Shown here one piece after another: positions 1 to 9,473 of a stretch of 64,000 bases of DNA (position 1 is the first letter of the stretch; each line of letters begins with the position of its first letter). The stretch is from Gracilaria gracilis (lineage: Eukaryota; Rhodophyta; Florideophyceae; Gracilariales; Gracilariaceae): NCBI GenBank assembly GCA_030374805.1, contig JARGSG010000024.1, positions 310,001 to 374,000 of the forward strand, read 5' to 3'. Made by a program: the position numbers and the translations under genes. Under the pieces are notes generated by a model. That model worked only from the letters and a program-made list of their open reading frames with translations. It did no database searches and had not been told where the DNA came from.

Positions 1-1
1 C

Positions 2-1441
2 TTCAAGGAGAAGATGCTGGATGGAATCGGGAAAAAGTTCTTGAAGAAGGCACGCTGTTGTCCACGGGGAGACAAGCAGAAGCCCTTCATTGACTTCGAT
101 CCGTTCAACACTTATGCTCCAGTAGCCTGTCATGAAGCACTACGCATTCTTCTCTCAATTGCCGCTGCACAAAACCTTTTTCTGGAGGGAGCAGACATCT
201 CAAACGCCTACTTATATGGAAAACTGGATGTTCCGATAATTATGGAACAACCCTGTAACTCCACCGGCATTGTGGAGAAGACAGCACATGTCTGCAAAAT
301 GCTTAACTCCATCTACGGTGCAGTCCAAGCTGGAATAATATGGGGTTCCCTCTTTTCTGAAGCTCTCCTATCATGGAACTTTGTGACATCAGCTTTCGAC
401 TCTCGCGTCTTCATGTTCCGCGAGCAGGACAACTTCCTGATCTTGGCTGTTATTGTCGACGACTGCGCATTCGCTGCCAACAATGCCAGACTTCTAAATG
501 ACTTCAAACACAAACTGTCTGCAACGTTTGATGTGAAGCTCTATGGGGAGCTGAAGTCATTCATAGGTTGGAATATTAAGCGATCTCCTTCCGGCATTAA
601 GGTTAATCAATATGGATATGCACTACAAGTTCTCAAGAAGTTTGGTATGCAGCAGTGCAATGCAGTTGGATCACCTTTACCTACGGCTGCCAATGTACTG
701 CCATCTCGTGAAGAAGACGTCATTCTTTCGACAGATGATCATGCAGAGTACAGGTCAGGGATTGGTGCATTACTTTACATTTCTCTATCTACCCGTCCTG
801 ACCTTTCCTTTCCCATCTCAGCGCTCTCAAGGCATTTACATAACCCATGTGAACGACACTTATCGCTGCTCAAACGATTATTTAAGTACTTGGCTGGCAC
901 CATGGATTATGGACTTCATTTTCCAGCCAACCGTCCCATTTCTCCCGCCTCACTCTGTGCGTACGCTGACGCCGATTGGGGGGGATGCATTGAAACTCGT
1001 AAGTCCACAACCGGGTACGTTATCGTCGTCAACGACGCACCAGTCATGTGGAAATCAAAGCGTCAAACGGTAATTGCTCTCTCTTCGGCAGAGGCAGAGT
1101 ATATCGCTCTTTCTACTTGCGCGAAAGACCTTTCGTGGATACGAAAGATGTATTTTGAATTCGCACACATCCAGCCTTGGAGCGAGGATCTATGGTTCGA
1201 AGCCACAAAGATCATGAATGATAGCTCGGCTGCTATATCCTTGACCACGAGTCAACAGATATCTGCTCGAAACAAGCACATCGATTTGAAGACGCACCAT
1301 GTGCGGGACCTGGAGAGAGGTCAAATTGTTAAGCTGTGCAAAATCCCAAGGAGTCAACAGATCGCTGATATACTGACAAAGTGTGCGTCCCTCCTAGAAG
1401 TGAGGAGGATGGTCAGCTTGATGCATATTGACTCGTTCTAA
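2..1441 (+). CDS. Ty1/copia retrotransposon pol, reverse transcriptase and RNase H part (5' end outside window)
   Basis: The frame is already open at the first base, so this is the 3' portion of a longer polyprotein of at least 479 residues. The RVT_2-type reverse transcriptase has the segment around TYAPVA and the copia acidic pair in VIVDD; the usual Tyr before VDD is Ile here. The RNase H domain follows with YADADWGG, SSAEAEY and NDSSAAI, and ends in the typical KHIDLKTHHVRD and ADILTK blocks. In this family the protein copies element RNA into DNA in cytoplasmic particles. No stop or frameshift is seen in the visible part, so the element may be young. Family assignment is secure; activity is not. 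Confidence 0.93.
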   Translation, partial: FKEKMLDGIGKKFLKKARCCPRGDKQKPFIDFDPFNTYAPVACHEALRILLSIAAAQNLFLEGADISNAYLYGKLDVPIIMEQPCNSTGIVEKTAHVCKMLNSIYGAVQAGIIWGSLFSEALLSWNFVTSAFDSRVFMFREQDNFLILAVIVDDCAFAANNARLLNDFKHKLSATFDVKLYGELKSFIGWNIKRSPSGIKVNQYGYALQVLKKFGMQQCNAVGSPLPTAANVLPSREEDVILSTDDHAEYRSGIGALLYISLSTRPDLSFPISALSRHLHNPCERHLSLLKRLFKYLAGTMDYGLHFPANRPISPASLCAYADADWGGCIETRKSTTGYVIVVNDAPVMWKSKRQTVIALSSAEAEYIALSTCAKDLSWIRKMYFEFAHIQPWSEDLWFEATKIMNDSSAAISLTTSQQISARNKHIDLKTHHVRDLERGQIVKLCKIPRSQQIADILTKCASLLEVRRMVSLMHIDSF

Positions 1442-1448
1442 GAAGAAT

Positions 1449-2138
1449 TGTTGGGATCTACTGACTACACTAACTACTTTGTTATGTTTTGTATTGTCTT
1501 TTTTGTTTGATACATGTTTGAATGTCTGAATTATTGTTTATGAATGCTTTTGGTTCACAACCTTCTCCGTTTTCCCACAGAGGTACATGTGTTTTTGTCT
1601 CAACGGGTTTTTTACATGATACCAGGGTTTTGGAGTTTACTGGTGTGAACAAGTAATGACTCCCCAGCTTGGAGCTGGTGGAACTATGTGTGTGATGTGT
1701 TATGTATGAATGTATTTATATTATGTTTTGAATGTTGCACCACGCCTTTGGCATTTGCAAGATGATGCCAGAGAAGAGACAGATTTGCAGAGAAATCGTG
1801 TCTACAGACCTTGCTCTTCGGTCGCTGATATTATATTTTACTTGTGAATTGGGCTCAGTAACTAGATGCTTATTATTGGTGTAGGAAGAGTAGTCGCTTC
1901 GCCTTGAGGGACGGTGTTGATACTGGTCGGCCTCTTGCAAGGCGAGAGCGCCACACACACGTCATTTGTGCGCAGTGCAACGCCCGGCGCACAGCAATGC
2001 GCCGGTGGGTTGCACTGGCAAAATAAATTGCGCGACCGTCCGGCTCGGCGCTCTGCCCGCCGGCGGTCAACTATGCGCGCACTTCGCTCGACCCCTTTCG
2101 CCCCCCGCTCGCGCGCTACAGTGCTAAGAAGGCCAACA
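1449..2138 (+). repeat. Probable 3' LTR of the copia element
   Basis: Eight bases after the pol stop the sequence begins TGTTGG and, 690 bases on, reaches CCAACA, the inverted dinucleotide-bounded termini usual for copia LTRs. The position directly behind RNase H fits a 3' LTR. No convincing polypurine tract is visible just before it, the last 200 bases are much more GC-rich than the rest, and the matching 5' LTR lies outside the window, so the right boundary is tentative. The interval holds no credible gene. Confidence 0.4.
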
Positions 2139-2382
2139 TGTTATCAGGCCACTCACTGACCATTCTAGATAGAGTACACTGAGTGTAACACAATCTTCTC
2201 CATAATGTTCTCTTGGCGATCGTTGCACCGAGTCCCCTTATCATTGCACTCCATCACCTCAACAAGCAGACAACAACAAGCACACGCAACTCATGGAAAC
2301 CGCCCGCAAAAAAAGTCGTGGTTGCGTACCGAAGGTCCTTCCGCTCTTGAATTTCACCTTTTTTCTTGTGCATATCCTACGC

Positions 2383-2525
2383 AGACAAACGCTAGCCATT
2401 CTTTGTTGAAAGTTGCTGGCGCGCAACTTTTGCATATGTTCATAGGCGCTTGTGCGAGGTTGGACGCAATGTCTTGGCGCTGGCCAACGAAAAAGCTCCC
2501 GCTATTATCTTTACTAATCAAGATC
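2383..2525 (+). pseudogene. Short relic of a 26S proteasome Rpt5-type AAA ATPase
   Basis: About 143 bases align with the Rpt5-like copy at 6898-7040, starting with the shared stretch GCAGACAAACGCT. The encoded segment covers the region after Walker A, LKVAGAQLLHMFIG, then after a frame change ALANEKAPAIIF at Walker B. It keeps the canonical KAPAIIF wording that the longer copy has changed to KGLSIIF, so it was probably not copied from that neighbour but from a functional parent elsewhere. It has a frameshift, no start and no C-terminus, so it is a dead fragment. Flanking bases 2139-2382 and 2526-2664 show nothing else I recognise. Confidence 0.75.
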
Positions 2526-2664
2526 GTAGCTGCTTCCCACTTTATAGCATCCGTTCTTCTGGATAGCGCAGCAGTGAGGCATTTCGACGCCCACGTCAGA
2601 GGCGATCTTTCGTAGTTCTAGCGTGTTCAAATCGTCATGCTCCACGGCGCTATGCAGGATCGCG

Positions 2665-2934
2665 TCAAAGACGGCGACGGTAGACGGATCCCTCCTTTCC
2701 CTGACGTTGCTTGTGGCGCGGATGCACCTCACATAGCACGTACACCTTCTTGCCGCGCCGCACCAACCGACACGCGTTGCACCGTCGCCGCAGCGCGGAA
2801 ACCACCTTGAAGGCGCGCGCAGGAGCGTCGGCAAGCGCCGCGGGGGCAATGGAGCCTGGCGCAATGGAGCCCGGCGCAATGGAGCCCGGCGCAATGGAGC
2901 CCGGCGCAATGGCGGAGCGGAACAACGCCCACAT
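2665..2934 (-). CDS. Ribosomal protein bL36, nuclear-encoded, probably mitochondrial
   Basis: An 89-residue protein whose residues about 43-80 match the bL36 family end to end: a basic N-terminal strand, the zinc-ribbon cysteines CNAC, a third Cys and His in VLCEVHPRH, and the signature end HKQRQG. bL36 is a tiny zinc-binding protein of the bacterial-type large ribosomal subunit. The extra 40 N-terminal residues begin MWALFRSAIAPG and look like a mitochondrial presequence; since red-algal plastid genomes usually carry their own rpl36, a mitochondrial role is the better guess. The presequence contains four perfect APGSI repeats. A short KEGSVYRRRL tail follows the family end. No breaks are seen. 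Confidence 0.85.
   Translation of the reverse strand: MWALFRSAIAPGSIAPGSIAPGSIAPGSIAPAALADAPARAFKVVSALRRRCNACRLVRRGKKVYVLCEVHPRHKQRQGKEGSVYRRRL
2846..2905 (-). repeat. Four 15-bp tandem repeats in the bL36 presequence
   Basis: Four consecutive 15-base units (plus-strand GCAATGGAGCC[T/C]GGC), one base different in the first, encode the APGSI repeats of the presequence on the minus strand. The unit is a multiple of three, so expansion keeps the reading frame. Confidence 0.9.
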
Positions 2935-3157
2935 CTTGTTGACAAGTGGGGAGGAAGATTAGAGATGATATGATAGACAGGACTTGTCTCTGGTAGGTGG
3001 GCGGGGTCAATTTGACACATGAATAATTGCTAGTGGTGCATCAGTCTAATTACTTTGTGTCGTTGTAGTTGATATAAAGTATGGCGTTGCATGCCTCCAC
3101 CTGCCACGCGTCCAGTGTGTAAACGACAGCTGCCGCGTTCGCAAACCGCCTTCATAA

Positions 3158-3171
3158 GAGCACCTCTATCA
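3158..3171 (+). repeat. Left TIR of the Harbinger element
   Basis: GAGCACCTCTATCA, a perfect inverted match to 6084-6097. It is followed by the subterminal segment GAAGCCAAAT that is also mirrored at the right end. Confidence 0.93.
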
Positions 3172-3310
3172 GTGAAGCCAAATCTCGCAGCCAAATAGCT
3201 AAAAAGCGAAATTCGAATATTGCTTTGGCGGCGGCAGCTCTATCACTCAGCAGCCAAATCTCGCGATTGCAAAGCTGACTCTGTTCTGTAGGCCTCTACG
3301 TTGTCCCATC

Positions 3311-4675
3311 ATGAGTGAGACGTCCTCGGACGAGGAGGAAAACGTTTTCAGCGACGACGACGAGTGCGCCATTCAAACCGTTGTCTCGGTAGTTCAGCTT
3401 TTCCGCGAAGCATGTCGCGCTACGTCTCTAAATGCTGGAAGAGTTCCGACTATTCTCACAATTAAAAGAGGACATTGTCGTTGGTTCTCTGACTACTTAT
3501 GTTCTCATCCAACCTATCCCGCCTCTAAGTTTCGACAGGTGTTTCGCGTTCCCCTCAGTCTTTATTGGAAGCTGCACAACGATTTGATTCTCTTCGAGCC
3601 TCTGCTCGTGCAAAGGACGAATGCGGCCAACGTTGCGGGCCACACTTCGCATCAAAAGATATTAGGGACCCTCCGAAGACTTGCTACAGGACTTTCATTA
3701 GAGCAGATGGACGAAATGGTTAGAATGTCACCCGAAAGCCAAAGACAATACTTTGCCATTGTACTTCGGGCTATATACAACCGCTACGGAGATTGTTATT
3801 TGAACAGAGAACCGACGTTGGCAGAACTACGTAGAATGGAGGCAGAGTATGCCAGCGTAGGGTTTCCGGGATGTGTCGGCTGTGTTGACTGCATGCATAT
3901 ACACTGGAAGAACTGTCCAAAGGTCTACAAAGGACAATATCATAATCCCAAGGACGGAAAACTAGCGACGATGTCATGCGAAGCACTTTGTGATCGACGA
4001 CTTTATTGCTGGCATTGGTTCCCTGGGCGATGTGGAACAAACAATGACATTACCGTTGCGGACAACAGCCCTCTTTTCATTGACATATTGTCTGGAAAAC
4101 GGCGCATGACACTATCAGAAGGTTATGATGTTTGCGGTGTGAATCGTACTGGCTTCTTGTACTATCTTGTTGACGGAATATACCCCCGATGGGCTATCTT
4201 CATGGGCCCAAACCACGCGCCTGTCAATGATCGTGAGCAAAACATGACGATATCGCAAGAATCTACAAGAAAGGATATTGAACGTATGTTTGGGGCTCTA
4301 CAAGGGAGGTTCAAGGTTCTTCGGCATGAACGTTTTGAATGGAGCGATGAGCTCATAATATTAATTAGCCAGGTGTGCGTCATACTGCACAACATGTTGG
4401 TGGATATGGATTTTTGTGGGGAGTTTATCGATGAAGTAGGACCGAATGGAGAACCTATAAGTGTAGTGGAGGAATTTGCTGGTGAAGCTCAAAGCATGTT
4501 GGACTCTATGGTTCTGTCAGACACAAATCCCGCAATCTCTCAAAGCGAAAGTGCAGCTGAAGGTTTACTTGGACTGCTCAATACAGCAGATCTCGTAACC
4601 AATGGGTATTCTAATCGCACATTGACAGAAGCATTGTCTCACCATCTCTGGGCCAGGAGAGGGGAGAACTCGTAA
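3311..4675 (+). CDS. PIF/Harbinger transposase (DDE_Tnp_4 type)
   Basis: A 454-residue protein without breaks. The acidic N-terminus is followed by a helical region and a DDE nuclease core: Asp193 in GCVDCMH, Asp246 in GTNNDITV and Glu324 in KDIERMFGALQGRFKVL, each in the sequence setting typical of Harbinger transposases (and of the vertebrate HARBI1 relative). Such enzymes cut at the element ends and insert at TWA targets, which agrees with the TAA duplication. Transposition needs the Myb-like partner encoded convergently 300 bases downstream. All three catalytic residues and both TIRs are present, so this copy may be active or very recently so. Confidence 0.93.
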   Translation: MSETSSDEEENVFSDDDECAIQTVVSVVQLFREACRATSLNAGRVPTILTIKRGHCRWFSDYLCSHPTYPASKFRQVFRVPLSLYWKLHNDLILFEPLLVQRTNAANVAGHTSHQKILGTLRRLATGLSLEQMDEMVRMSPESQRQYFAIVLRAIYNRYGDCYLNREPTLAELRRMEAEYASVGFPGCVGCVDCMHIHWKNCPKVYKGQYHNPKDGKLATMSCEALCDRRLYCWHWFPGRCGTNNDITVADNSPLFIDILSGKRRMTLSEGYDVCGVNRTGFLYYLVDGIYPRWAIFMGPNHAPVNDREQNMTISQESTRKDIERMFGALQGRFKVLRHERFEWSDELIILISQVCVILHNMLVDMDFCGEFIDEVGPNGEPISVVEEFAGEAQSMLDSMVLSDTNPAISQSESAAEGLLGLLNTADLVTNGYSNRTLTEALSHHLWARRGENS

Positions 4676-4974
4676 AGCGCCATGTCCGCAGGAGGTATAC
4701 CCGTTAAAGAGCCTCCGGCGGAATTCTGGTTCGCTAAGCCTCGACCTCCGTCGCTTTCTTGCGTCGTAATGTTGCTAATCCTCTCACTTTGTGCTTCATG
4801 GGCGTTGGGAACAGAAGAGGCATGGGATGCAGTAGGAGTTCCCCAGTGATAAGATGAAGTGTTTCCAGGCAGAACAGGTTCCTGTTCTTCAGAAGTATCG
4901 GCAGATCTTTGGTTTTCCTTAACGGCTTTATCAACCTTTTCTGTGTCAACACTGAATCCTCCGAGTAAGGCAGC

Positions 4975-5754
4975 TTATCTCATCAGCTCGTCGAGGCGTT
5001 TGTTCATGAGACAAGGAGGTAGTGACATGCGATGCAGTATCTTCAGTTGAAGAGCAATTGAAGGGGTTTTTTTCTTGCATGCAGCAGATCCTCTTAATGT
5101 TTCCGTCATACTGTCCACACTGCGGGACATCTTCGATATATTGCGTTCTAAAACTTTCTCCAGCTTTTGTTTCTTCGCTCCACTTGGCCTGGAAGTAGGG
5201 GGCGAATCCATTGCGATTGTTCCTGTCCTTGTAGATTGCTCCGCGGTTCCTCCTTCGTTGTCTCCGGCAGCAATGTTAGTAACCGTAGACCGATATCCTG
5301 GTGCAGTGCGAGAGTTCCCGCCAATATTGGAGGAATACTTTGGACAGGTTGTTAGTAATCGGACTGCAGCCAGAAAACGGATTGCAGCGGGTAGACGCTC
5401 TTCTCCTTCAACCTTTACTTTGTTCCTGTTCCGATACAGAACCATAATATTCTGCATTGTCTGTTCCACATTCTCTCCAGATGGAACTGCAGAGCGATAT
5501 AGCTTATCTGCGGCGAGATACTTTTGCGCTATCTGGGATACAGTAGTCCATCTTGAGCTTAAACGTATTGCAGTGCGAGTTCGGCAGTACTCCGGTTGCG
5601 TTTTAAAGACTTTGAAAACATTTTTCCAAAATGAATCTGCATTTTGCTCCTGTACAGTTTGTGAGACGCAGATCCAGGACCTTCCGAGAGCAAGGTCTTC
5701 TTCTGGACTGAAGTTCGGACCTCTAGTTGAGGCTTCTGGGACTGTGTCGGTCAT
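4975..5754 (-). CDS. Harbinger accessory Myb/SANT-like (trihelix) DNA-binding protein
   Basis: A 259-residue intact frame starting MTDTVPEAS. Residues about 14-80 form a trihelix-like domain with spaced tryptophans (SPEEDLALGRSWICVS, SFWKNVFKVF, SSRWTTVSQ), the fold usual in the second protein of PIF/Harbinger elements and in NAM-associated domains. The centre is Ser/Thr/Gly-rich and the C-terminus (SGAKKQKLEKVLERN onwards) is a predicted coiled coil with a basic cluster that could serve as a nuclear signal. In known systems this partner imports the transposase and binds the ends. It lies tail to tail with the transposase inside the same TIRs. Confidence 0.8.
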   Translation of the reverse strand: MTDTVPEASTRGPNFSPEEDLALGRSWICVSQTVQEQNADSFWKNVFKVFKTQPEYCRTRTAIRLSSRWTTVSQIAQKYLAADKLYRSAVPSGENVEQTMQNIMVLYRNRNKVKVEGEERLPAAIRFLAAVRLLTTCPKYSSNIGGNSRTAPGYRSTVTNIAAGDNEGGTAEQSTRTGTIAMDSPPTSRPSGAKKQKLEKVLERNISKMSRSVDSMTETLRGSAACKKKTPSIALQLKILHRMSLPPCLMNKRLDELMR

Positions 5755-6083
5755 CTGTGGCCAATCTTGATGATTGGAAGGAGTTTGTTTTGGTGCTCAA
5801 TTGAGAAAGCTGTTGGGATGACAGTGCTCACAAGACTACTTCCTCCTTTAGGTGAAGGCACTTCACCGGTTTTGAAATTGGCGCGTGAACGAGAGAAATG
5901 CCAAGTGGGACTGTGTGAATGGTTGTGCAATTTAGCTGTGCAGCTAAACGCCGCGCCAAATGCTCGCCAATATGGCTTTCGATATAGCTGGATGGCTTCG
6001 GAAAATAGCTTTGCCTCGGCTGATAGAGATGCCATTTTGAGCGCCAAAGCTAAAACTATAGATATTTAGCTATTTGGCTTCAA

Positions 6084-6097
6084 TGATAGAGGTGCTC
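6084..6097 (-). repeat. Right TIR of the Harbinger element
   Basis: TGATAGAGGTGCTC, the perfect reverse complement of the left terminus, directly followed by the second TAA target copy. Confidence 0.93.
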
Positions 6098-6209
6098 TAA
6101 GGTGTCCATCGCCTCCGAGCCAGAAGCTGCAATTCGCGCTCCATCGCGACTGCACCCCGTTCGTGGGGTTTGTCTTTCCTCAGCTTCTTAGCGTCGCGTC
6201 GCTCAAACA

Positions 6210-7493
6210 TGGCCGTTGCTGCGCTCGGCGATATCGCCCGCGAGCTCATGCAAGATGACTCGCTGGACCAAGAAATCCTCCACGCGCCCGTCGACGAGTT
6301 ACTCACGCGCGTGCACTTGTTGGAGGCTGAGGTGAAGGTGCTTCGTAGCAAGAGTCAGCGTCTCACACACGAGAAGAACCACACCACGGAGAAGATCCGT
6401 CTCAACACAGACAAAGTCAAGCTCAACAAGCAGCTTCCGTATCTGGTCGGAAATATCGTCGAGATTCTTGATATCGAGGAGGAGGATGAGGAGGATGGTG
6501 CTAACGTCGATCTTGACTCGCAGCGCAAGGGCAAGGCTGTTGTGCTCAAGACTTCGACTAGACAGACTATATTCCTGCCTGTCATTGGAATTGTTCCCGC
6601 GGAAGAGCTCAAGACGGGCGATCTGGTTGGCGTCAACAAGGATTCCTATCTTATTCTGGAAAAACTGCCTGCAGAGAACGACTCGCGAGTCAAGGCCATG
6701 GAGGTTGACGAGAAGCCCACAGAGTCGTACGCAGACGTCGGTGGACTTGACAAGCAGATCCAAGAGCTTGTAGAAGCCGTTGTACTACCATTAACTGAAA
6801 AGGAGCGTTTCGATGCCGTGGGAATTCGACCGTCCAAGGACGTGCTTATGTATGGCCCCCGGTGTTGGAAAGACGCTTTTAGCTCGTGCTTGTGCCGCGC
6901 AGACAAACGCTACGTTCTTGAAACTTGCGGGTCCACAACTTGTGCAGATGTTCATTGGCGGTGGTGCAAAACTCGTGCGTGATGCTTTTGCGCTGGCAAA
7001 TGAAAAGGGTCTAAGCATTATCTTTATTGATGAATTGGATTCCATTGGTACCAAGCGGTTTGATTCCGAGCTCAGTGGCGATCAAGAAGGGCAGAGAACT
7101 ATGCTTCAGTTGCTCAATCAACTTGACGGCTTTTCTTCCGATGACAATATCAAGGTGGTTGCTGCCACTAATCGCGTGGATATTCTGGATCCGGCGTTGC
7201 TGAGGTCTGGTCGAATTGACAGAAAGATTATGCTTGTGTTACCGGGCGAAAGTGCGCGAACGATTATCCTGCAGATTCATTCTCGAAAGACGAATGTGAA
7301 CAAGGATGTCAACTTCAGAGAGATTGCTGCGCAATATCAGCAATTTAACTCTGCGCAGTTGAAGGGGGTGACAGTTGAGGCGGTTATATTGGCTTTGACA
7401 AATGATCGTGACGAGATTGTTCATGAGGACTTTGTTGAAGGTGCATTGGCTGTGCAGGTGAAGAAGAAGGGCTCGTTGCATTACTATTCCTAA
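6210..7493 (+). pseudogene. 26S proteasome regulatory ATPase Rpt5-like, frameshifted in Walker A
   Basis: Near full-length (about 427 codons; family about 430-440) Rpt5/PSMC3 homologue. Recognisable blocks are the N-terminal coiled coil, the OB-fold ([29 protein letters not shown]), [18 protein letters not shown], Walker B IIFIDELD, sensor region [16 protein letters not shown], Arg-finger area RSGRIDRK and a C-terminal YYS resembling the HbYX motif. At 6855-6861 two bases are missing in a C run, so the frame breaks exactly in the P-loop: the upstream frame reads GPRCWK while the other frame continues [17 protein letters not shown]. Conserved SGDREVQRT is SGDQEGQRT here. Most likely a decaying paralogue; a sequencing error in the C run is the alternative. 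Confidence 0.85.
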
Positions 7494-7991
7494 ACAACGT
7501 TTTTTTTTACTACCAATCGTGCTGTGCGCTTTGACTAGAATGCACGCCAGCAGGTTTGCTTTGCTGGGCTCTTTGAGCAAGCGGCCAAGCGTATAGCTCG
7601 GTAGTTTGCAGGAATAATTGCTGCTCCTCGAAAGGGAAGCGACTGTTTGGCGGCGGATGCAACGAGGCGCACTAAATGCGTAAATGAAAGCTCACTGTCG
7701 CCCCACAGCTGCGGCAGTTTGCCGTGCGCCACACAGACTTTCAAGACACGCTGTGCTGGCGGAATATCCGACTGATCGTCGCCCGTGCTAGCTTCCACCC
7801 CTCTCTTCGGCTCCCGTAGTTCTCGCCACTTTTGTCGCGCAGCACCTTCTTCCCCGGCCTCTCTCTTTCTTTCTTGAGCGCGCTCGAGGTTGGAGTTGCT
7901 GACTGCGTACAGACCCGCTTTGTTGTTTTTTGGCACCAAATTGTTCTCGCTTGTTAACGATTGGTGTTCTCTCGGCTACCGGCTTGACAGG

Positions 7992-9330
7992 ATGGTTTCT
8001 CACTATGCGTTAGTTACCAATGCGGTGCTTTTGGTGCTGTTGGCGCTTCTGAGATTTCGCAAGAACTTGCGTCGAAAGAGCAAGGATCTCATCAAGCTTC
8101 GACACCGATCGCGGTCGATTGGATTTCTGCACCCGCACAGTCTTGAAGGTGGCGGCGATGAACGTGTTATCTGGTGCGCAGTACTCGCACTGAAAAAGTT
8201 GTGGCCACACAATCACATCGTGATATACTCGGCATGAAAGAGCGCTGCCGATAGTGTTTCAAACGCAGTGGAAAAGTCTTGCCAGTGATTTGGTTCGCAG
8301 TTAGGACTGTACCTGTTTGAAATGGATTTCGAACCGGTTGATATATCGCAGCTTGCTCCTCTAGTTGATGGCCTAGATATTCCCGTTTCACGCTGTTGCT
8401 CCAGGCTTTGGGTGCTTTGCGTATGTGTGCCAAGGCTTATGCAAAACAGCCGGTTGAACTTGTTGTGGACACCGCCAATCAGAGATTCGCTTTGATTGTG
8501 CCCAAGCTGCTGGGCGCTGAGGCGATGGAATACGTATATGATCCCACCATCTCAACTGACATGCTGTGTTTGGCACGCTCAAGAAAGAAGCAGTTTAATA
8601 GCGACGCGAGCACTGCTTCTTCGTGCGTGAAAACGGTTGTGAAGGTGGGCCACTACAAGCTGTTGGCCATGTTGTACGTCTTGAGGGCGCGATTTTTGGA
8701 TATAAAAGTGGCGAACTCGAGCTGGACTGCTTCGCACTTGCGCGCACTTTGAAGTAAGCGAATCCACCGCTTCTTTTCGCCGTGCAAGTTGGATATGCAG
8801 CTGAACGATGTGGAACGAGAGCACGGGGTTGATTGTCTCTCTAGGCAAGTTCTGCGCCGAGAAAAACCATGAGCTGCAGTTGCAGATGATGCGAGTGTTG
8901 CGCGACAAGCACGCGGACGTAAAGTGCAGACTGGTGCTGATCGGAGGCGCGCGCAACGACAGGGATTACCAACGCATCGCAAGGCCACGCAGAGCGCGGA
9001 TGAAGAAGGGTTTGCGGTGACGGTGTGATAAACGCGCCCAGCGAGAAGGTGCAGAGCACGCTGAAGCGCGCATTTCACACGATGCGCGACGAGCAGTTTG
9101 GCATCTCGGTGGTGGAGCTGCAGGCGCACAGGCTGGTGGTGGTGGTATACCGCAGCGGTGGCGTGGAGAGCCACATCGTGCGCGATGGAAGCAAAGGGCT
9201 GCTGGTGATCTCGGCCAAAGAGTACGCCGACGCGGTGGCGGCGGTGATGCGCGACGACGCAACGGCGATGCGGCTTCGCGGAGCTTGGGTTGACGCGCAG
9301 TACGCAGGCGGAGATTTGTTTCGATGTGAC
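7992..9330 (+). pseudogene. ALG11-like alpha-1,2-mannosyltransferase, multiply frameshifted
   Basis: Pieces in several frames line up in order with ALG11, the ER-membrane enzyme that adds mannoses 4 and 5 to the dolichol-linked glycan. Start at 7992 gives an N-terminal membrane segment (VTNAVLLVLLALL), then SIGFLHPHSLEGGGDERV; about 8396-8750 gives YDPTISTDML and VANSSWTASHL; 8808-9020 gives SLGKFCAEKNHELQLQMM and LVLIGGARN; 9025-9320 gives DEQFGISVVELQAHR and SGGVESHIV. Frames break near 8237-8396, 8752-8808 and 9020-9025, and key positions are altered (family GGGGERV is GGGDERV, SGGP is SGGV). Not functional. Bases 7494-7991 upstream show no gene. Confidence 0.8.
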
Positions 9331-9473
9331 CTTGACGGCATTAATAATACACAGAGTAGTGAGACGGAGTGCAACCGGAGAACGGATGGAGTCTGAGCAG
9401 TGAGCATCAACAATGCAGAAATAAGCTCCGACGACTGTTCTGATCGAACTGCTCCGATTGGCGTCCAGTTGAT

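Larger units (their letters stand above)
3155..6100. mobile_element. Complete PIF/Harbinger DNA transposon with TAA target duplication
   Basis: The element proper is 3158-6097 (2,940 bp). It starts GAGCACCTCTATCA and ends with the exact reverse complement, and both ends are flanked by the trinucleotide TAA (3155-3157 and 6098-6100), the target-site duplication expected for PIF/Harbinger. Further inside, both ends share the inverted GAAGCCAAAT segment. It holds the two proteins of an autonomous element, transposase (+) and a Myb/SANT-like partner (-), in convergent orientation. It sits about 110 bases upstream of the Rpt5-like start and about 220 bases upstream of the bL36 start, so it split what had been a short divergent promoter region. 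Confidence 0.93.

Noticed and set aside
2514..3020. 168-codon minus-strand frame overlapping bL36m
   Set aside because: Its Arg/Pro repeats are the 15-bp array read in the wrong frame; the bL36 frame explains the region. The last 60 codons (DPSTVAVFDAILHSAV) look protein-like but cannot be assigned.
5075..5770. 231-codon plus-strand frame opposite the Harbinger partner gene
   Set aside because: Shadow of the Myb/SANT-like gene; no domain, and it overlaps it almost completely.
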